In this document: positions 8,751 to 18,853 of the stretch, in pieces
Layout: each line of letters begins with the position of its first letter
Position numbering within the stretch: the first letter of the stretch is position 1
From: Bacillus pumilus
GTDB taxonomy: Bacteria; Bacillota; Bacilli; Bacillales; Bacillaceae
Direction: 5' to 3'
Length of the DNA stretch: 64,000 nucleotides
NCBI RefSeq assembly: GCF_024498355.1
Contig: NZ_CP101833.1
Coordinates: forward strand, 1,717,001 to 1,781,000
The notes under the pieces: model-generated
Told to the model about the DNA's origin: nothing
Seen by the model: only the letters and a program-made list of their open reading frames with translations
Database searches by the model: none
Position numbers and translations under genes: made by a program

Positions 8751-9329
8751 ATGCCAGCAGCTCCTGATAAACAAGAGCAGATCATGAAGGCTTCACTGGA
8801 CTTATTTATTGAACGAGGCTTTGATGGCACCACGATGCCGATGATTTCAAAAAGAGCCAACGTCGGAGCAGGTACCATTTATCGGTATTTCGATAGCAAA
8901 GAAGCACTCGTCAATATTTTGTACCAGCGCAGCCTCACTGCATTTATCGAAAAAATGAACAAAAACAGTCCAGATCCAAGGGTAAGTATTAGGGCTTACT
9001 TCAAGCATGTATTTTATTGCTTGGTTTTGTTTACAAAGGAGAATCCAAGCGGTCTTTATTTTTTAGAAATTGATAAACGGTCACATTACTTAGATGAGAC
9101 GAGCAAAGAGAAAATGCAGCATTTATTAAATGAACTATTTCACATCTTTGAAGAAGGGAAGAAGGATGGGATTCACCCAAATCTCTCTGGTAGAACCATT
9201 TTATCAATTGTATTTGGCGCCTTTGTACAGCTTCATAAACAGATCCTTGCTGAAGAAATAGAGCCAACGATTGAATTTTTAGAGGAAATTGAGCAATGTT
9301 TATGGCGCGCCATTAGCGTTGCATCATAA
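8751..9329 (+). CDS. fatR: TetR-family repressor of the P450 operon (FatR-like)
   Basis: 192-aa TetR-family regulator. The N-terminal helix-turn-helix is visible (ISKRANVGAGTIYRYFDSKE, about residues 32-51), and the remainder is a ligand-binding domain. The likely function is repression of the downstream CYP102 gene, relieved by fatty acids as described for B. subtilis FatR. ATG 8751 is chosen because GAGGAGGGGG precedes it; an in-frame ATG at 8706 lies upstream of the operator and has no ribosome binding site. The P450 gene starts 21 nt after the stop, so the two form an operon. Confidence 0.88.
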   Translation: MPAAPDKQEQIMKASLDLFIERGFDGTTMPMISKRANVGAGTIYRYFDSKEALVNILYQRSLTAFIEKMNKNSPDPRVSIRAYFKHVFYCLVLFTKENPSGLYFLEIDKRSHYLDETSKEKMQHLLNELFHIFEEGKKDGIHPNLSGRTILSIVFGAFVQLHKQILAEEIEPTIEFLEEIEQCLWRAISVAS

Positions 9330-9350
9330 TGAAATAAAGGGAGTGGGAAC

Positions 9351-12300
9351 ATGCAACAAACATCAATCATTCCAAAACCAAAAACATACGGACCGTTAAA
9401 AAATATTCCCCTACTGAAAAAGGGAGAGCTTTCTCAAACTTTTTGGCGGCTGGCAGATGAGCTTGGACCGATCTTTCAATTTGAATTTTCAGAAACAACT
9501 AGTGTTTTTGTTTCCAGTCATGAGCTTGCTCAAGAAGTATGTGATGAGAGCCGTTTTGATAAATACATTGGGATTAGCCTCGATAAAGCAAGAGCATTTG
9601 CTGGGGATGGGTTATTTACGAGCTGGACAGAAGAACCAAACTGGAGAAAAGCTCATCAAATCTTGATGCCGGCGTTTAGCCAGCAGGCCATGAAGGGCTA
9701 TCACGAGATGATGCTCGATATTGCAACGCAGCTTGTGCAAAAATGGCAAAGATCAGGCCTTGATGAAGAAATTGAAGTAGCAGAGGATATGACAAAGCTT
9801 ACGTTAGATACGATCGGGCTTTGCGGTTTTGATTTTCGATTTAACAGCTTTTATAAAGAAAATCAGCATCCATTCATCGAAAGCATGCTGAAAGGCTTAA
9901 ATGAAGCGATGGACCAATCGAAGAGATGGCCGATTGCAGATAAGTTAATGATCAAAAGAAGAAAAGAATTTGAGCATAATGTCGACTTCATGAAACAGTT
10001 AGTAGATGACATTATTAAAGAACGTAAAAAACAAGATGAAACGGGCGATGATTTGCTGTCCCTAATGCTGCATGCAACGGATCCTGAAACAGGTGAGCGT
10101 CTGTCAGATGAAAATATCCGTTATCAGATTATTACCTTCTTAATAGCGGGGCATGAAACGACAAGCGGTCTGCTATCATTTGCGATTTATTTCTTACTAA
10201 AGAATCCAGATAAATTAAAGAAAGCCGTTCAAGAAGCAGATGATGTGCTGCAAGGCGGGCTGCCGACATTTAAGCAGGTACAAAAGCTAAGCTACACCCG
10301 TATGGTGTTAAATGAGGCACTTCGACTTTGGCCGACTGCCCCTTCTTTCTCACTTTACGCTAAAGAAGACACAGTGATCGGAGGGGAATATCCGATTGAG
10401 AAAAATCAAAGTGTGACGGTGCTGCTTCCTAAATTACACCGTGATCAAGCGGTTTGGGGACAGGATGCAGAAGAATTTAAACCAGAGCGGTTTATGCATC
10501 CTGAAAACATCCCACAGCATGCCTATAAGCCTTTTGGGAACGGCCAGCGTGCATGTATTGGTATGCAATTCGCACTTCATGAAGCCACTATGGTTCTGGC
10601 TATGGTTCTGCACAATCTGGAATTGATTGATCACACATCATATAAACTTGATTTAAAAGAATCTTTAACGATTAAGCCAAACGATTTTAAAATCAAAGTG
10701 CGGCCAAGGAAGCAGCAATTCTTTATGGCACCTCCGAAAGAGGAACCGAAAAAAAGCACTGCATCTGATGAGTCAAAAGTGGCCAGTCACGGTACACCTC
10801 TGCTTGTCTTGTATGGATCAAATCTTGGCACAGCGCAGCAAATGGCAAACGAATTTGCTGAAGACGGAAAAGCAAAAGGGTTTGACGTAACCACTGCACC
10901 ACTTGATGACTATACACGCCAATTACCAGATTCAGGCGCTGTATTGATCGTGACGGCTTCCTACAACGGACATGCGCCTGACAATGCGAAACAATTTGTG
11001 GATTGGGTGACGCAGGATGAGGAGCAGGATTTATCAAACGTGACATTTGCAGTCTTTGGATGTGGAGATCGAAATTGGGCGAGTACGTATCAGCGTATTC
11101 CACGTCTCATTGATGAGGCATTTGAAAGAAAAGGAGCGAAGCGTGTTGCTGATTTAGGCGAAGGCGATGCAGGCGGTGACATGGATGAAGATAAAGAAAT
11201 ATTCCAGAAGACTGTTTTCGAAGAGCTTTCAAAAGAATTTAATATCACTTTCCAAGAGAAAAATCAGGAAAAGCCAAATTTATCAGTTGCTTATACGAAT
11301 GAGCTAGTGGAACGTCCTGTGGCGAAAACATATGGTGCCTTTTCAGCTGTTGTCTTGAGAAATACAGAATTACAATCTGAAAAAAGCCCGCGGCAAACAA
11401 GGCATATTGAACTGAAATTGCCTGAAGGGAAACAATACAAAGAAGGGGATCATATCGGGATTGTACCGAAAAATAGTGTTGCACTCGTTCAGCGGGTGAC
11501 CAATCGCTTTAAACTAGATCCTCAGCAGCATATTAAGCTTTCTTCTGAAAAAGAGGCAAGTCATTTACCATTAGATCAGCCGGTTCAAATCAGAGAACTA
11601 CTCGCGTCACATGTTGAGCTTCAAGAGCCTGCGACACGTACGCAGCTAAGAGAGCTTGCAAAATATACAGTATGTCCGCCTCACCGAATAGAACTTGAAC
11701 AAATGGCTGGTGAATCCTATCAAGAATCCATATTAAAGAAGCGAGTGACCATGCTGGATTTATTAGATCAATATGAAGCGTGTGAGCTGCCCTTTGTACA
11801 CTTTTTGGCGCTTTTACCAGGTTTGAAGCCGCGTTATTACTCGATTTCTAGCTCACCAAAGGTAGATGAAGAAAGGGTCAGTATCACAGTAGCAGTTGTG
11901 AAAGGCGAAGCGTGGAGTGGCCGCGGAGAATACGCCGGGGTCGCATCAAACTATTTATGTGATCTGCAAGAAGGAGAAGAAGTGGCCTGCTTCCTGCATG
12001 AAGCGCAGGCAGGATTCCAGCTGCCGCCTTCACCTGAAATACCGATGATCATGATCGGACCAGGAACAGGAATTGCCCCATTTAGAGGGTTTATTCAGGC
12101 AAGAGAAGTGTGGCAGCATGAAGGAAAACAACTTGGTGAAGCCCATCTTTACTTTGGCTGCCGTCACCCTCATGAAGATGATCTGTATTTTGAGGAAATG
12201 CAGCTGGCAGAGCAAAAAGGAGTTGTCTCTATCCACAGGGCTTACTCTCGTTATGATGAGCAAAAAGTGTATGTCCAGCATTTGATGAAAGAGGATGGCG

Positions 12301-12494
12301 ACATGCTTATTGAATTACTTGATCAAGGTGCGTATCTGTATATTTGCGGGGATGGAAAAGTCATGGCACCAGATGTAGAGGCTACACTTGTCGATCTGTA
12401 TCAAGCCGTGAAACAGTGCTCGAAAGAAACAGCTGAAAATTTGCTGACATCACTTTCAAATGACAATAGATATGTAAAAGATGTATGGAGCTAA
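9351..12494 (+). CDS. cypB: Self-sufficient P450/NADPH-P450 reductase (CYP102A)
   Basis: 1047-aa fusion that hydroxylates medium- to long-chain fatty acids near the omega end, using NADPH. The P450 domain (1-470) has the oxygen-binding I-helix AGHETTSG and the heme loop [10 protein letters not shown] with Cys402. The flavodoxin-like FMN domain begins near residue 480 ([16 protein letters not shown]). The FAD/NADPH reductase domain carries RYYSISSS and [12 protein letters not shown]. Length and layout match CYP102A enzymes such as P450 BM3 and B. subtilis CypB. It is co-transcribed with fatR behind the shared operator and ends at a strong terminator. Confidence 0.96.
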   Translation: MQQTSIIPKPKTYGPLKNIPLLKKGELSQTFWRLADELGPIFQFEFSETTSVFVSSHELAQEVCDESRFDKYIGISLDKARAFAGDGLFTSWTEEPNWRKAHQILMPAFSQQAMKGYHEMMLDIATQLVQKWQRSGLDEEIEVAEDMTKLTLDTIGLCGFDFRFNSFYKENQHPFIESMLKGLNEAMDQSKRWPIADKLMIKRRKEFEHNVDFMKQLVDDIIKERKKQDETGDDLLSLMLHATDPETGERLSDENIRYQIITFLIAGHETTSGLLSFAIYFLLKNPDKLKKAVQEADDVLQGGLPTFKQVQKLSYTRMVLNEALRLWPTAPSFSLYAKEDTVIGGEYPIEKNQSVTVLLPKLHRDQAVWGQDAEEFKPERFMHPENIPQHAYKPFGNGQRACIGMQFALHEATMVLAMVLHNLELIDHTSYKLDLKESLTIKPNDFKIKVRPRKQQFFMAPPKEEPKKSTASDESKVASHGTPLLVLYGSNLGTAQQMANEFAEDGKAKGFDVTTAPLDDYTRQLPDSGAVLIVTASYNGHAPDNAKQFVDWVTQDEEQDLSNVTFAVFGCGDRNWASTYQRIPRLIDEAFERKGAKRVADLGEGDAGGDMDEDKEIFQKTVFEELSKEFNITFQEKNQEKPNLSVAYTNELVERPVAKTYGAFSAVVLRNTELQSEKSPRQTRHIELKLPEGKQYKEGDHIGIVPKNSVALVQRVTNRFKLDPQQHIKLSSEKEASHLPLDQPVQIRELLASHVELQEPATRTQLRELAKYTVCPPHRIELEQMAGESYQESILKKRVTMLDLLDQYEACELPFVHFLALLPGLKPRYYSISSSPKVDEERVSITVAVVKGEAWSGRGEYAGVASNYLCDLQEGEEVACFLHEAQAGFQLPPSPEIPMIMIGPGTGIAPFRGFIQAREVWQHEGKQLGEAHLYFGCRHPHEDDLYFEEMQLAEQKGVVSIHRAYSRYDEQKVYVQHLMKEDGDMLIELLDQGAYLYICGDGKVMAPDVEATLVDLYQAVKQCSKETAENLLTSLSNDNRYVKDVWS

Positions 12495-12503
12495 CAAACA
12501 GCG

Positions 12504-12529
12504 AAAACCGCCAATTTGGCGGTTTTTTT
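12504..12529 (+). terminator. Terminator of the fatR-cypB operon
   Basis: AAAACCGCC and GGCGGTTTT form a 9-bp stem with a 5-nt loop and a run of T. Confidence 0.92.
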
Positions 12530-12685
12530 CAGTTTACATAGAAAGAGATAGATAGAATGAATGTTAGGAAGATACAAAACACCTAATTTAAAAATGAAAT
12601 ATTTTGTAAAAAATAAGAATATTCTCTCATTTACTCCAATATGAAACAATCGTATGATTTTTGATATAGGACATAAAGGAGGAAT

Positions 12686-13597
12686 ATGATGAAAAAGGTG
12701 AAAATGTTAATCCCTTCTCTACTCGTTTTTGGTGCTTTAAGTGTGCCTAGTTTTGCCCATGCCGCCTCGGATTCAGTACTAACGTCTGATTATGATATGG
12801 TGACTTCTGATGGAAAGGTAATCTCTTCAAGTGATTTCCACAATGATACGAAAGCCCCCTCATCCTTTGACAAAGTGGATGATCTTTCTTCTACTGTTGG
12901 CGAAAAAGTAAAACCACTAACAAAATATTTAAAAGACTTTCAAACAAAAGTAGTCATTGGAGACGATGGTAGAACAAAAGTAGCGAACACAAGAGTTGCG
13001 CCATACAATTCGATTGCTTATATTACATTTGGCGGGTCCAGCTGTACTGGTACACTCATTGCCCCCAACAAAATTTTGACAAACGGACACTGCGTGTACA
13101 ATACAGCATCGAGAAGCTATAGTGCAAAAGGGTCTGTGTATCCAGGCATGAATGATAGTACGGCCGTGAACGGCTCAGCAAACATGACTGAATTCTATGT
13201 CCCAAGCGGATATATCAATACAGGTGCGAGCCAATATGATTTTGCCGTCATTAAAACAGATACGAACATCGGAAATACGGTCGGTTACCGCTCCATCCGT
13301 CAGGTGACAAATCTGACTGGAACAACGATTAAAATTTCTGGATATCCAGGAGATAAAATGAGGTCGACTGGCAAGGTGTCACAGTGGGAGATGTCAGGTC
13401 CTGTGACGAGAGAAGATACGAATCTAGCATACTATACGATTGATACGTTTAGCGGAAATTCAGGTTCTGCGATGCTCGATCAGAACCAACAAATCGTCGG
13501 GGTTCATAACGCAGGCTATTCAAATGGAACGATCAATGGTGGTCCAAAAGCTACAGCAGCCTTTGTTGAATTTGTAAACTATGCGAAAGCGCAATAA
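12686..13597 (+). CDS. gse: Secreted glutamyl endopeptidase (V8-like serine protease)
   Basis: 303-aa preproenzyme that cleaves after glutamate. It has a Sec signal peptide ending near AHAA (residue 27), a propeptide to about residue 88, and a mature chymotrypsin-fold domain starting VVIGDDGRTKV. The likely catalytic triad is His135 (TNGHC), Asp185 (YDFAVI) and Ser259 (FSGNSGSA). The layout and the mature N-terminus match the B. intermedius/B. pumilus glutamyl endopeptidase. AAAGGAGGAAT precedes a double ATG. It is monocistronic, with a terminator directly after the gene. Related B. subtilis Mpr has the same fold. Confidence 0.92.
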   Translation: MMKKVKMLIPSLLVFGALSVPSFAHAASDSVLTSDYDMVTSDGKVISSSDFHNDTKAPSSFDKVDDLSSTVGEKVKPLTKYLKDFQTKVVIGDDGRTKVANTRVAPYNSIAYITFGGSSCTGTLIAPNKILTNGHCVYNTASRSYSAKGSVYPGMNDSTAVNGSANMTEFYVPSGYINTGASQYDFAVIKTDTNIGNTVGYRSIRQVTNLTGTTIKISGYPGDKMRSTGKVSQWEMSGPVTREDTNLAYYTIDTFSGNSGSAMLDQNQQIVGVHNAGYSNGTINGGPKATAAFVEFVNYAKAQ

Positions 13598-13609
13598 AAA
13601 ATAGAGCAT

Positions 13610-13644
13610 AAAGCTCGTTTCCTTCAAAGGGGACGAGCTTTTTT
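13610..13644 (+). terminator. Terminator of the glutamyl endopeptidase gene
   Basis: AAAGCTCGTTTCC and GGACGAGCTTT form a hairpin followed by TTTT. Confidence 0.85.
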
Positions 13645-13816
13645 GTTTTGAACAGAATTTGCTGGTTTTCTATTTTTCTAATCTGAGAGATTCATCAAGC
13701 GGCTCATACTCATCATTTTTTTCACATGTCATCCGTTAACCACTCATACATTAAAAATGACTCATTTCCTTAAAGTCAAGATCATACCTGAAGAAGTATG
13801 AGGGGGTCACAAGCTT

Positions 13817-14251
13817 TTGAAGATGAGGAGAGACTGGTTCACTGCTGTCGTCCTATGCTTTGTGATATGGATGGGTGTGTTATTAAGTGGATTTGGAGAG
13901 AATCAGGCGGCAAAAGGGGCAGATCGTTATGATCATGTCATTCAATTTCCAAAGGAACGGTATCCTGAAACAGGCAGTCATATTCAAGAAGCCATTCGAA
14001 AAGGGCATTCAGATGTGTGTACCATTGACCGAAACGGGGCAGATGTCCGCAGGCAAGAATCGTTAAAAGGAATTCCCACAAAGCCTGGCTTTGACCGGGA
14101 TGAATGGCCGATGGCGGTTTGTCTTGAGGGAGGAAAGGGTGCAAGTGTTCAATATGTCAGTCCATCAGATAATAGAGGAGCAGGCTCATGGGTCGGACAC
14201 CAAATAAGCGGCTATCCTGATGGAAAAAGAATTTTATTTATTGTGAAATAA
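13817..14251 (+). CDS. nucB: Extracellular DNase NucB
   Basis: 144-aa secreted, sporulation-associated DNase. An N-terminal hydrophobic signal segment (about residues 8-26) precedes the conserved NucB core: [44 protein letters not shown] and [14 protein letters not shown]. The two Cys flanking the core probably form a disulfide. TTG 13817 lies 10 nt after GAGGGGG; the ATG at 13823 is an alternative but too far from that site. Related to the biofilm-dispersing NucB of B. licheniformis. A terminator follows. Confidence 0.93.
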   Translation: MKMRRDWFTAVVLCFVIWMGVLLSGFGENQAAKGADRYDHVIQFPKERYPETGSHIQEAIRKGHSDVCTIDRNGADVRRQESLKGIPTKPGFDRDEWPMAVCLEGGKGASVQYVSPSDNRGAGSWVGHQISGYPDGKRILFIVK

Positions 14252-14261
14252 AACTGGGGAA

Positions 14262-14290
14262 GAGGCTCCTTTCGTGAGGGGCTTTTTTTT
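14262..14290 (+). terminator. Terminator of nucB
   Basis: AGGCTCCT pairs with AGGGGCTT (two G-U pairs) and is followed by eight T. Confidence 0.75.
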
Positions 14291-14388
14291 GTTTACAGAT
14301 AGAGCGTATTCGAGCTAGCAGGGATAAAAGATTCAGTGGTACAATCAATCTATAATGACAAGAAGAAAATGTGAAGGGACATATGCTT

Positions 14389-15237
14389 ATGGACAAGAAC
14401 CGTGCATTATACGATTTTTTCATGCAACATGCAGAGAAATTAACTAAAACATGGTATGAATCAATTGAGGATGATGATCCAGAATCTATTTATCGTTCAA
14501 CAGATTCGAGCATCATAGCAGAGCTTAAACGGCAAAATCAAGATTATTATCAGCATTTTATACGTGCTCTTATTGAAGACGAGACGTATTTACATACTGA
14601 GTTTAAAAAGTGGTCGGAAGACTTAGCAAGTGATCCGAAACATTTAAACACACCATTAGATTATGTCGTCAGAGAATATATGTCTAATCAAAGAGTGGTC
14701 CTTCATTACTTAAAAGAGTTTATTAAACAGCGGCAAGGTGATATTGATATCGATCGCATATTTTATTGGTATGATTTAATATCAGAGGCGTTTAACATTT
14801 CAATCCATGTGTTCATCCAGCAATATGTGAAAAACACAACCAAACAGCTCGTTGCTCAAAGAGATATGATTTATGAGCTGAGCTCTCCCGTCATCGTCTT
14901 AAAAAGCCATATTGCATTATTGCCTTTAGTAGGTGACATTGACACGGCGAGAGCAAAGATTATATTAGAAAATACATTAAAACAGTGCTCGCAAAAAGGT
15001 GTTCAGCATTTGTACATTGATTTATCGGGTGTCGTCATTATTGATACAATGGTGGCTCATCAAATGTTTGATCTTGTCACGTCACTTCGGTTAATTGGGG
15101 TGGAGACGACCATTTCAGGGATCAGACCAGAAATCGCTCAAACAGCTGTGCAGCTCGGGCTTCCTTTTCATGAATTTCGCACGGCATCATCACTTGCCCA
15201 CGCGCTAGATCACATGACTGAATTTTCTCCTAAATAA
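14389..15237 (+). CDS. RsbR-like stressosome protein with STAS domain (RsbRD-like)
   Basis: 282-aa protein with a helical N-terminal sensor region (1-150) and a C-terminal STAS domain, the layout of the RsbR co-antagonists that gather into the stressosome and control sigma-B. Two Thr at the positions phosphorylated by RsbT in RsbR proteins are visible, in GDIDTARAK and VIIDTMVAH. ATG 14389 is preferred (AAGGGA about 9 nt upstream); GTG 14371 and ATG 14383 are in-frame alternatives. The closest named relative is probably RsbRD (YqhA), judged by domain layout. It is monocistronic. Confidence 0.75.
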   Translation: MDKNRALYDFFMQHAEKLTKTWYESIEDDDPESIYRSTDSSIIAELKRQNQDYYQHFIRALIEDETYLHTEFKKWSEDLASDPKHLNTPLDYVVREYMSNQRVVLHYLKEFIKQRQGDIDIDRIFYWYDLISEAFNISIHVFIQQYVKNTTKQLVAQRDMIYELSSPVIVLKSHIALLPLVGDIDTARAKIILENTLKQCSQKGVQHLYIDLSGVVIIDTMVAHQMFDLVTSLRLIGVETTISGIRPEIAQTAVQLGLPFHEFRTASSLAHALDHMTEFSPK

Positions 15238-15268
15238 AAACCAGGCCTAGTAACGGGCCTGGTTTTTA
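15236..15268. terminator. Bidirectional terminator
   Basis: AAAAACCAGGCC and GGCCTGGTTTTT form a 12-bp stem between two convergent genes. Both strands end with T-runs. Confidence 0.92.
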
Positions 15269-15269
15269 T

Positions 15270-15812
15270 TTAGATCACAGCGTCAATTTTTGTTACTTTC
15301 CAATCCTTTTGTACTTTCTCATAAGTGACAGTTCGTTTTACTTCACGTCCATCAAGTGTTGGGACTGTGAATTCATATGTGCGGATTGTATTTTTCTTAG
15401 AGACAAGTTTAGGTGTTGCTTTCTCCCAATTGAGCATGTTGTCTCCGTCACCGACTGGAACAGCCATTTTCCCATTATGAACAATAAACTGATAGTCTTT
15501 TAAACCATGAGTGATCGCATCTTTTGTGAAAACTTGAGATAGGTAGCTGTTTAGTTTTTTCTTTGTATCAAATGTTTTAGAAAGATAGTTGTATGTCATG
15601 TCTTTATAACTAAATGATTTTAATTTGTAATCTGAATGTTCATTAATTTTGTAGCCTGACATCGCACTCCAAAAGTGTTCTCGTGCATCAAGGGCAATAT
15701 GTAACGCTTCTTTATTTGTTAAAGCGGCTGGTTTTTTGGAAGCGGCTAGTGTTGTTGATTGTAATGAGATCATAAGCATAATAGCAGTTAATAAAACAAA
15801 TAATTTTTTCAA
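15270..15812 (-). CDS. iseA: Secreted DL-endopeptidase inhibitor (IseA/YoeB-like)
   Basis: 180-aa exported protein with a signal peptide (about 1-23, ending TLAAS). The mature part resembles IseA (YoeB), which binds and inhibits the cell-wall DL-endopeptidases LytE, LytF and CwlO: note the TNKEALHIALDA helix, FSYKDMTYNYLSKTFDTKKKL and a C-terminal YEKVQKDWKV strand. Support comes from an exact WalR-type site upstream, because iseA is repressed by WalR in B. subtilis. Its place beside rsbRD-like and lexA differs from B. subtilis. Start ATG follows AAAGGAGGCAATCGCC. Confidence 0.75.
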   Translation of the reverse strand: MKKLFVLLTAIMLMISLQSTTLAASKKPAALTNKEALHIALDAREHFWSAMSGYKINEHSDYKLKSFSYKDMTYNYLSKTFDTKKKLNSYLSQVFTKDAITHGLKDYQFIVHNGKMAVPVGDGDNMLNWEKATPKLVSKKNTIRTYEFTVPTLDGREVKRTVTYEKVQKDWKVTKIDAVI

Positions 15813-15866
15813 GGCGATTGCCTCCTTTTTTAAATGAAAACTTCTTATGTTACAAATGTTACAATA

Positions 15867-15883
15867 ATTACAGTGATATTACA
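15867..15883 (-). promoter_or_regulatory. WalR (YycF) box upstream of iseA
   Basis: On the minus strand the sequence reads TGTAAT-N5-TGTAAT, an exact match to the known WalR consensus TGTWAH-N5-TGTWAH, about 55 nt upstream of the iseA start. Two further TGTAAC half-sites follow at closer spacing. Confidence 0.75.
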
Positions 15884-16046
15884 AGTGTTAAATCTAAAAG
15901 TTTTTTATTTCTTTTCTTTCTACCTATATAACGTTTGAGCGAGACAAAAAGTTTTCATTTTTTTATTTTTTCTTCTTCACTACTATTTAACCGTTCTACA
16001 GAAGAACGAAACGTCTTTTGGAAAAATTTCTATTTGGACGTTCAAC

Positions 16047-16073
16047 ACCCTTTTTCATTTATGACATATACTG
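16047..16073 (+). promoter_or_regulatory. Sigma-K-like promoter
   Basis: AC at 16047-16048 and CATATACTG at 16065-16073 are separated by 16 nt. This is close to the sigma-K pattern (AC, 16-17 nt, CATA-N3-TA), about 34 nt upstream of the proline/glycine-rich gene. By-eye match only. Confidence 0.4.
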
Positions 16074-16106
16074 TTGTGATGAATGTCTAAGAAAGTGGTG
16101 TTTAAT

Positions 16107-16556
16107 ATGTATCATCCGTATGAAGGTATGTGGAATGGGTACTTATATGATAGGCAGGTACAAGGATGGCCATCGCTTCCTGTTCCTCAAGTTGGAGGAT
16201 TTCCTGGGTTTCCAATCGGAGGGGGAGGTACTGGGCCAGGGCAAGGTTCAGGCGGACAATCAGCCCCGCCAGCTCCGCCGCAGCATATCATCTCACAGTA
16301 TCAGCAAGCAGTCTCTCAGCCTCAAAGTATGCAGTCACTTATTTCAGGGCAAAGTGTAAGTGGAGGCCAGCAAACTGTTCAGTTTGCAGCGGGATGTAAT
16401 AGAAGATGGACGATTGTGTTCCTTAGAAACGGTCAAGTATTTTTAATGTATGTGCTTTCCTCACAGCCTTTTGGCCGTACAACAGGCTTTATATGGCCGA
16501 ACTTTACATTTGGTTCGTTCCCAAGTTCGAGTATTCTTGCTTATTCTTGTTCATAA
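16107..16556 (+). CDS. Proline/glycine-rich protein, possible spore surface protein
   Basis: 149-aa protein with three parts: a tyrosine- and tryptophan-rich N-terminus (MYHPYEGMWNGYLYDRQ), a low-complexity Pro/Gly/Gln middle (about residues 23-95, including GGFPGFPIGGGGTGPGQG) and a conserved-looking C-terminus (FAAGCNRRWTIVFLRNGQV). No signal peptide or membrane helix. It is not recognised as a named family. The composition and a sigma-K-like promoter suggest a late mother-cell, coat-associated role, which is inference. ATG 16107 is preferred (GTGGTG 6-8 nt before); an in-frame ATG at 16083 has no ribosome binding site. Confidence 0.7.
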   Translation: MYHPYEGMWNGYLYDRQVQGWPSLPVPQVGGFPGFPIGGGGTGPGQGSGGQSAPPAPPQHIISQYQQAVSQPQSMQSLISGQSVSGGQQTVQFAAGCNRRWTIVFLRNGQVFLMYVLSSQPFGRTTGFIWPNFTFGSFPSSSILAYSCS

Positions 16557-16560
16557 AAGA

Positions 16561-16602
16561 AAAAGCCGGTTCTCATCAGCAACTGATGAAATACCGGCTT
16601 GT
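16561..16602. terminator. Bidirectional terminator upstream of lexA end
   Basis: AAAAGCCGGT and ACCGGCTT form the outer stem, and CATCAG/CTGATG an inner stem, between convergent genes. Confidence 0.85.
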
Positions 16603-16603
16603 T

Positions 16604-17224
16604 TTAATGAATATTTCGAAATACGCCAATCACTTTACCTAGTATACTCACATTCTGTAAAATAATCGGTTCCATTGATGGGTTCTCTGGCTGTAATCTA
16701 AAGTGTGTATCTTCCTTATAAAAACGTTTCACTGTGGCTTCATCTTCCTCTGTCATCGCGACCACAATATCTCCATTGTTGGCAGTGCTTTGCTGACGGA
16801 CAATGACATAGTCCTTGTCCAAAATACCCGCATCAATCATACTTTCTCCCATAATTTCAAGCATAAATACTTGTTCATCTGGCGCTGCAAAAGTCTCTGG
16901 AAGAGGGAAGTATTCTTCTACATTCTCAACAGCCGTGATAGGCAAGCCGGCTGTTACTTTTCCGATGACTGGTACATTCATTACAGCACTCTTTGGAATA
17001 TTCATTTCCTCTTCATCTAGTACTTCGATCGCTCTAGGTTTTGTCGGGTCTCTTCTAATTAAACCCTTTGTTTCTAGTCTAGCTAAATGTCCATGGACAG
17101 TTGAGCTGGATGCTAGACCGACAGCTTCTCCAATTTCACGAACGGATGGGGGATAGCCCTTGCTTTTTACTTCTTCTTTGATGAATGTCAGGATATCGAG
17201 TTGTCTTTTTGATAGCTTCGTCAT
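16604..17224 (-). CDS. lexA: SOS repressor LexA (DinR)
   Basis: 206-aa repressor of the SOS regulon. The winged helix-turn-helix occupies residues 1-65 ([20 protein letters not shown]). The self-cleavage bond is Ala92-Gly93 in VTAGLP, with Ser128 (MGESMIDAG) and Lys166 (EATVKRF) as the protease dyad. ATG 17224 (MTKLSKRQ) follows GAGGTG; the three extra upstream codons are not needed. It is transcribed divergently from yneA, and LexA boxes lie in the shared intergenic region, so the gene is autoregulated. Confidence 0.97.
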   Translation of the reverse strand: MTKLSKRQLDILTFIKEEVKSKGYPPSVREIGEAVGLASSSTVHGHLARLETKGLIRRDPTKPRAIEVLDEEEMNIPKSAVMNVPVIGKVTAGLPITAVENVEEYFPLPETFAAPDEQVFMLEIMGESMIDAGILDKDYVIVRQQSTANNGDIVVAMTEEDEATVKRFYKEDTHFRLQPENPSMEPIILQNVSILGKVIGVFRNIH

Positions 17225-17282
17225 CTTTTGCACCTCAAAACGTCAATTTTAAAGAAATTATAGCATGTTTTTCCTAACAGTA

Positions 17283-17296
17283 CAAACATAGGTTCG
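17283..17296. promoter_or_regulatory. LexA box (12 of 14)
   Basis: On the minus strand the sequence reads CGAACCTATGTTTG, which agrees with CGAACRNRYGTTYC at 12 of 14 positions. It lies closest to lexA. Confidence 0.6.
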
Positions 17297-17306
17297 AAAA
17301 AAACGT

Positions 17307-17336
17307 TTGACAGAAACGTTTGTTCGTATTTATAAT
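17307..17336 (+). promoter_or_regulatory. Sigma-A promoter of yneA
   Basis: TTGACA and TATAAT are both perfect, with an 18-nt spacer that contains the strong LexA box. LexA would therefore block polymerase directly. Confidence 0.9.
17313..17326. promoter_or_regulatory. LexA box (perfect)
   Basis: The minus strand reads CGAACAAACGTTTC, matching the B. subtilis LexA consensus CGAACRNRYGTTYC at every position. It fills the spacer of the yneA promoter. Confidence 0.92.
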
Positions 17337-17351
17337 GAATGACAGAAAGAG

Positions 17352-17365
17352 CGAACGCATATTCT
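17352..17365. promoter_or_regulatory. LexA box (12 of 14)
   Basis: CGAACGCATATTCT agrees with the consensus at 12 of 14 positions. It lies between the yneA promoter and its ribosome binding site, giving three sites in total. Confidence 0.6.
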
Positions 17366-17383
17366 GTTAGGGGAGATGACATT

Positions 17384-18360
<977 letters not shown>

Positions 18361-18429
18361 AGTGTGAATTGTTGTAAAAATGAATGATATTTAGTAGTAT
18401 TTAGAGAAAATGTTTTAAAGGAGTTTGTC

Positions 18430-18660
18430 ATGATTTCTAAAAAGCAGCTTGCAAGAATAAATGAGCTTTCAAAAAAGTCGAAAGAGACCGGTTTGTCGGA
18501 CGCTGAAAAAACAGAACAAAAGCATTTAAGAGAAGAATATTTAAAAGCTTTTCGTTCTTCTATGAAAAATACACTTAAAACCGTGAAAATCGTCGATCCT
18601 GAAGGAAACGATGTCACACCAGAAAAATTAAAAAGAGAAAGAGATCAGAACCTTCATTAA
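18430..18660 (+). CDS. ynzC: DUF896 family protein YnzC
   Basis: 76-aa soluble helical-hairpin protein of the DUF896 (UPF0291) family. The N-terminal two-helix motif (MISKKQLARINELSKKSKE) is followed by the conserved HLREEYLKAFR. It is the third gene of the yneA-yneB-ynzC SOS operon. Function is unknown. The ATG lies 8 nt after AAAGGAG. A terminator follows. Confidence 0.95.
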   Translation: MISKKQLARINELSKKSKETGLSDAEKTEQKHLREEYLKAFRSSMKNTLKTVKIVDPEGNDVTPEKLKRERDQNLH

Positions 18661-18682
18661 GATCAGGATTTCTTGAATTTTG

Positions 18683-18714
18683 AAAAGATGGGAAGAATAT
18701 TCTCATCTTTTTTC
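18683..18714 (+). terminator. Terminator of the yneA operon
   Basis: AAAAGATGGGAA and TTCTCATCTTTT form a stem with one mismatch, followed by T. Confidence 0.8.
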
Positions 18715-18785
18715 TTATTTGCATAAGTTTTTAGGTGATCGATAAACTAAATGTGACAAAATCCTTCTTTTTCAGCGTGAAATAG

Positions 18786-18814
18786 TTGTGAAAAAAGGAC
18801 AGTAGATTTATGAT
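18786..18814 (+). promoter_or_regulatory. Sigma-A promoter of tkt
   Basis: TTGTGA and TATGAT are separated by 17 nt, 40 bases upstream of the tkt start. Confidence 0.6.
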
Positions 18815-18853
18815 AATGGTGTACACAAGATACGGAAGGGGATTTAAATTTAT

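Noticed and set aside
14300..14340. Sigma-B promoter upstream of the RsbR-like gene
   Set aside because: GTTTAC and GGGATA are present, but 24 nt apart instead of about 13-14.
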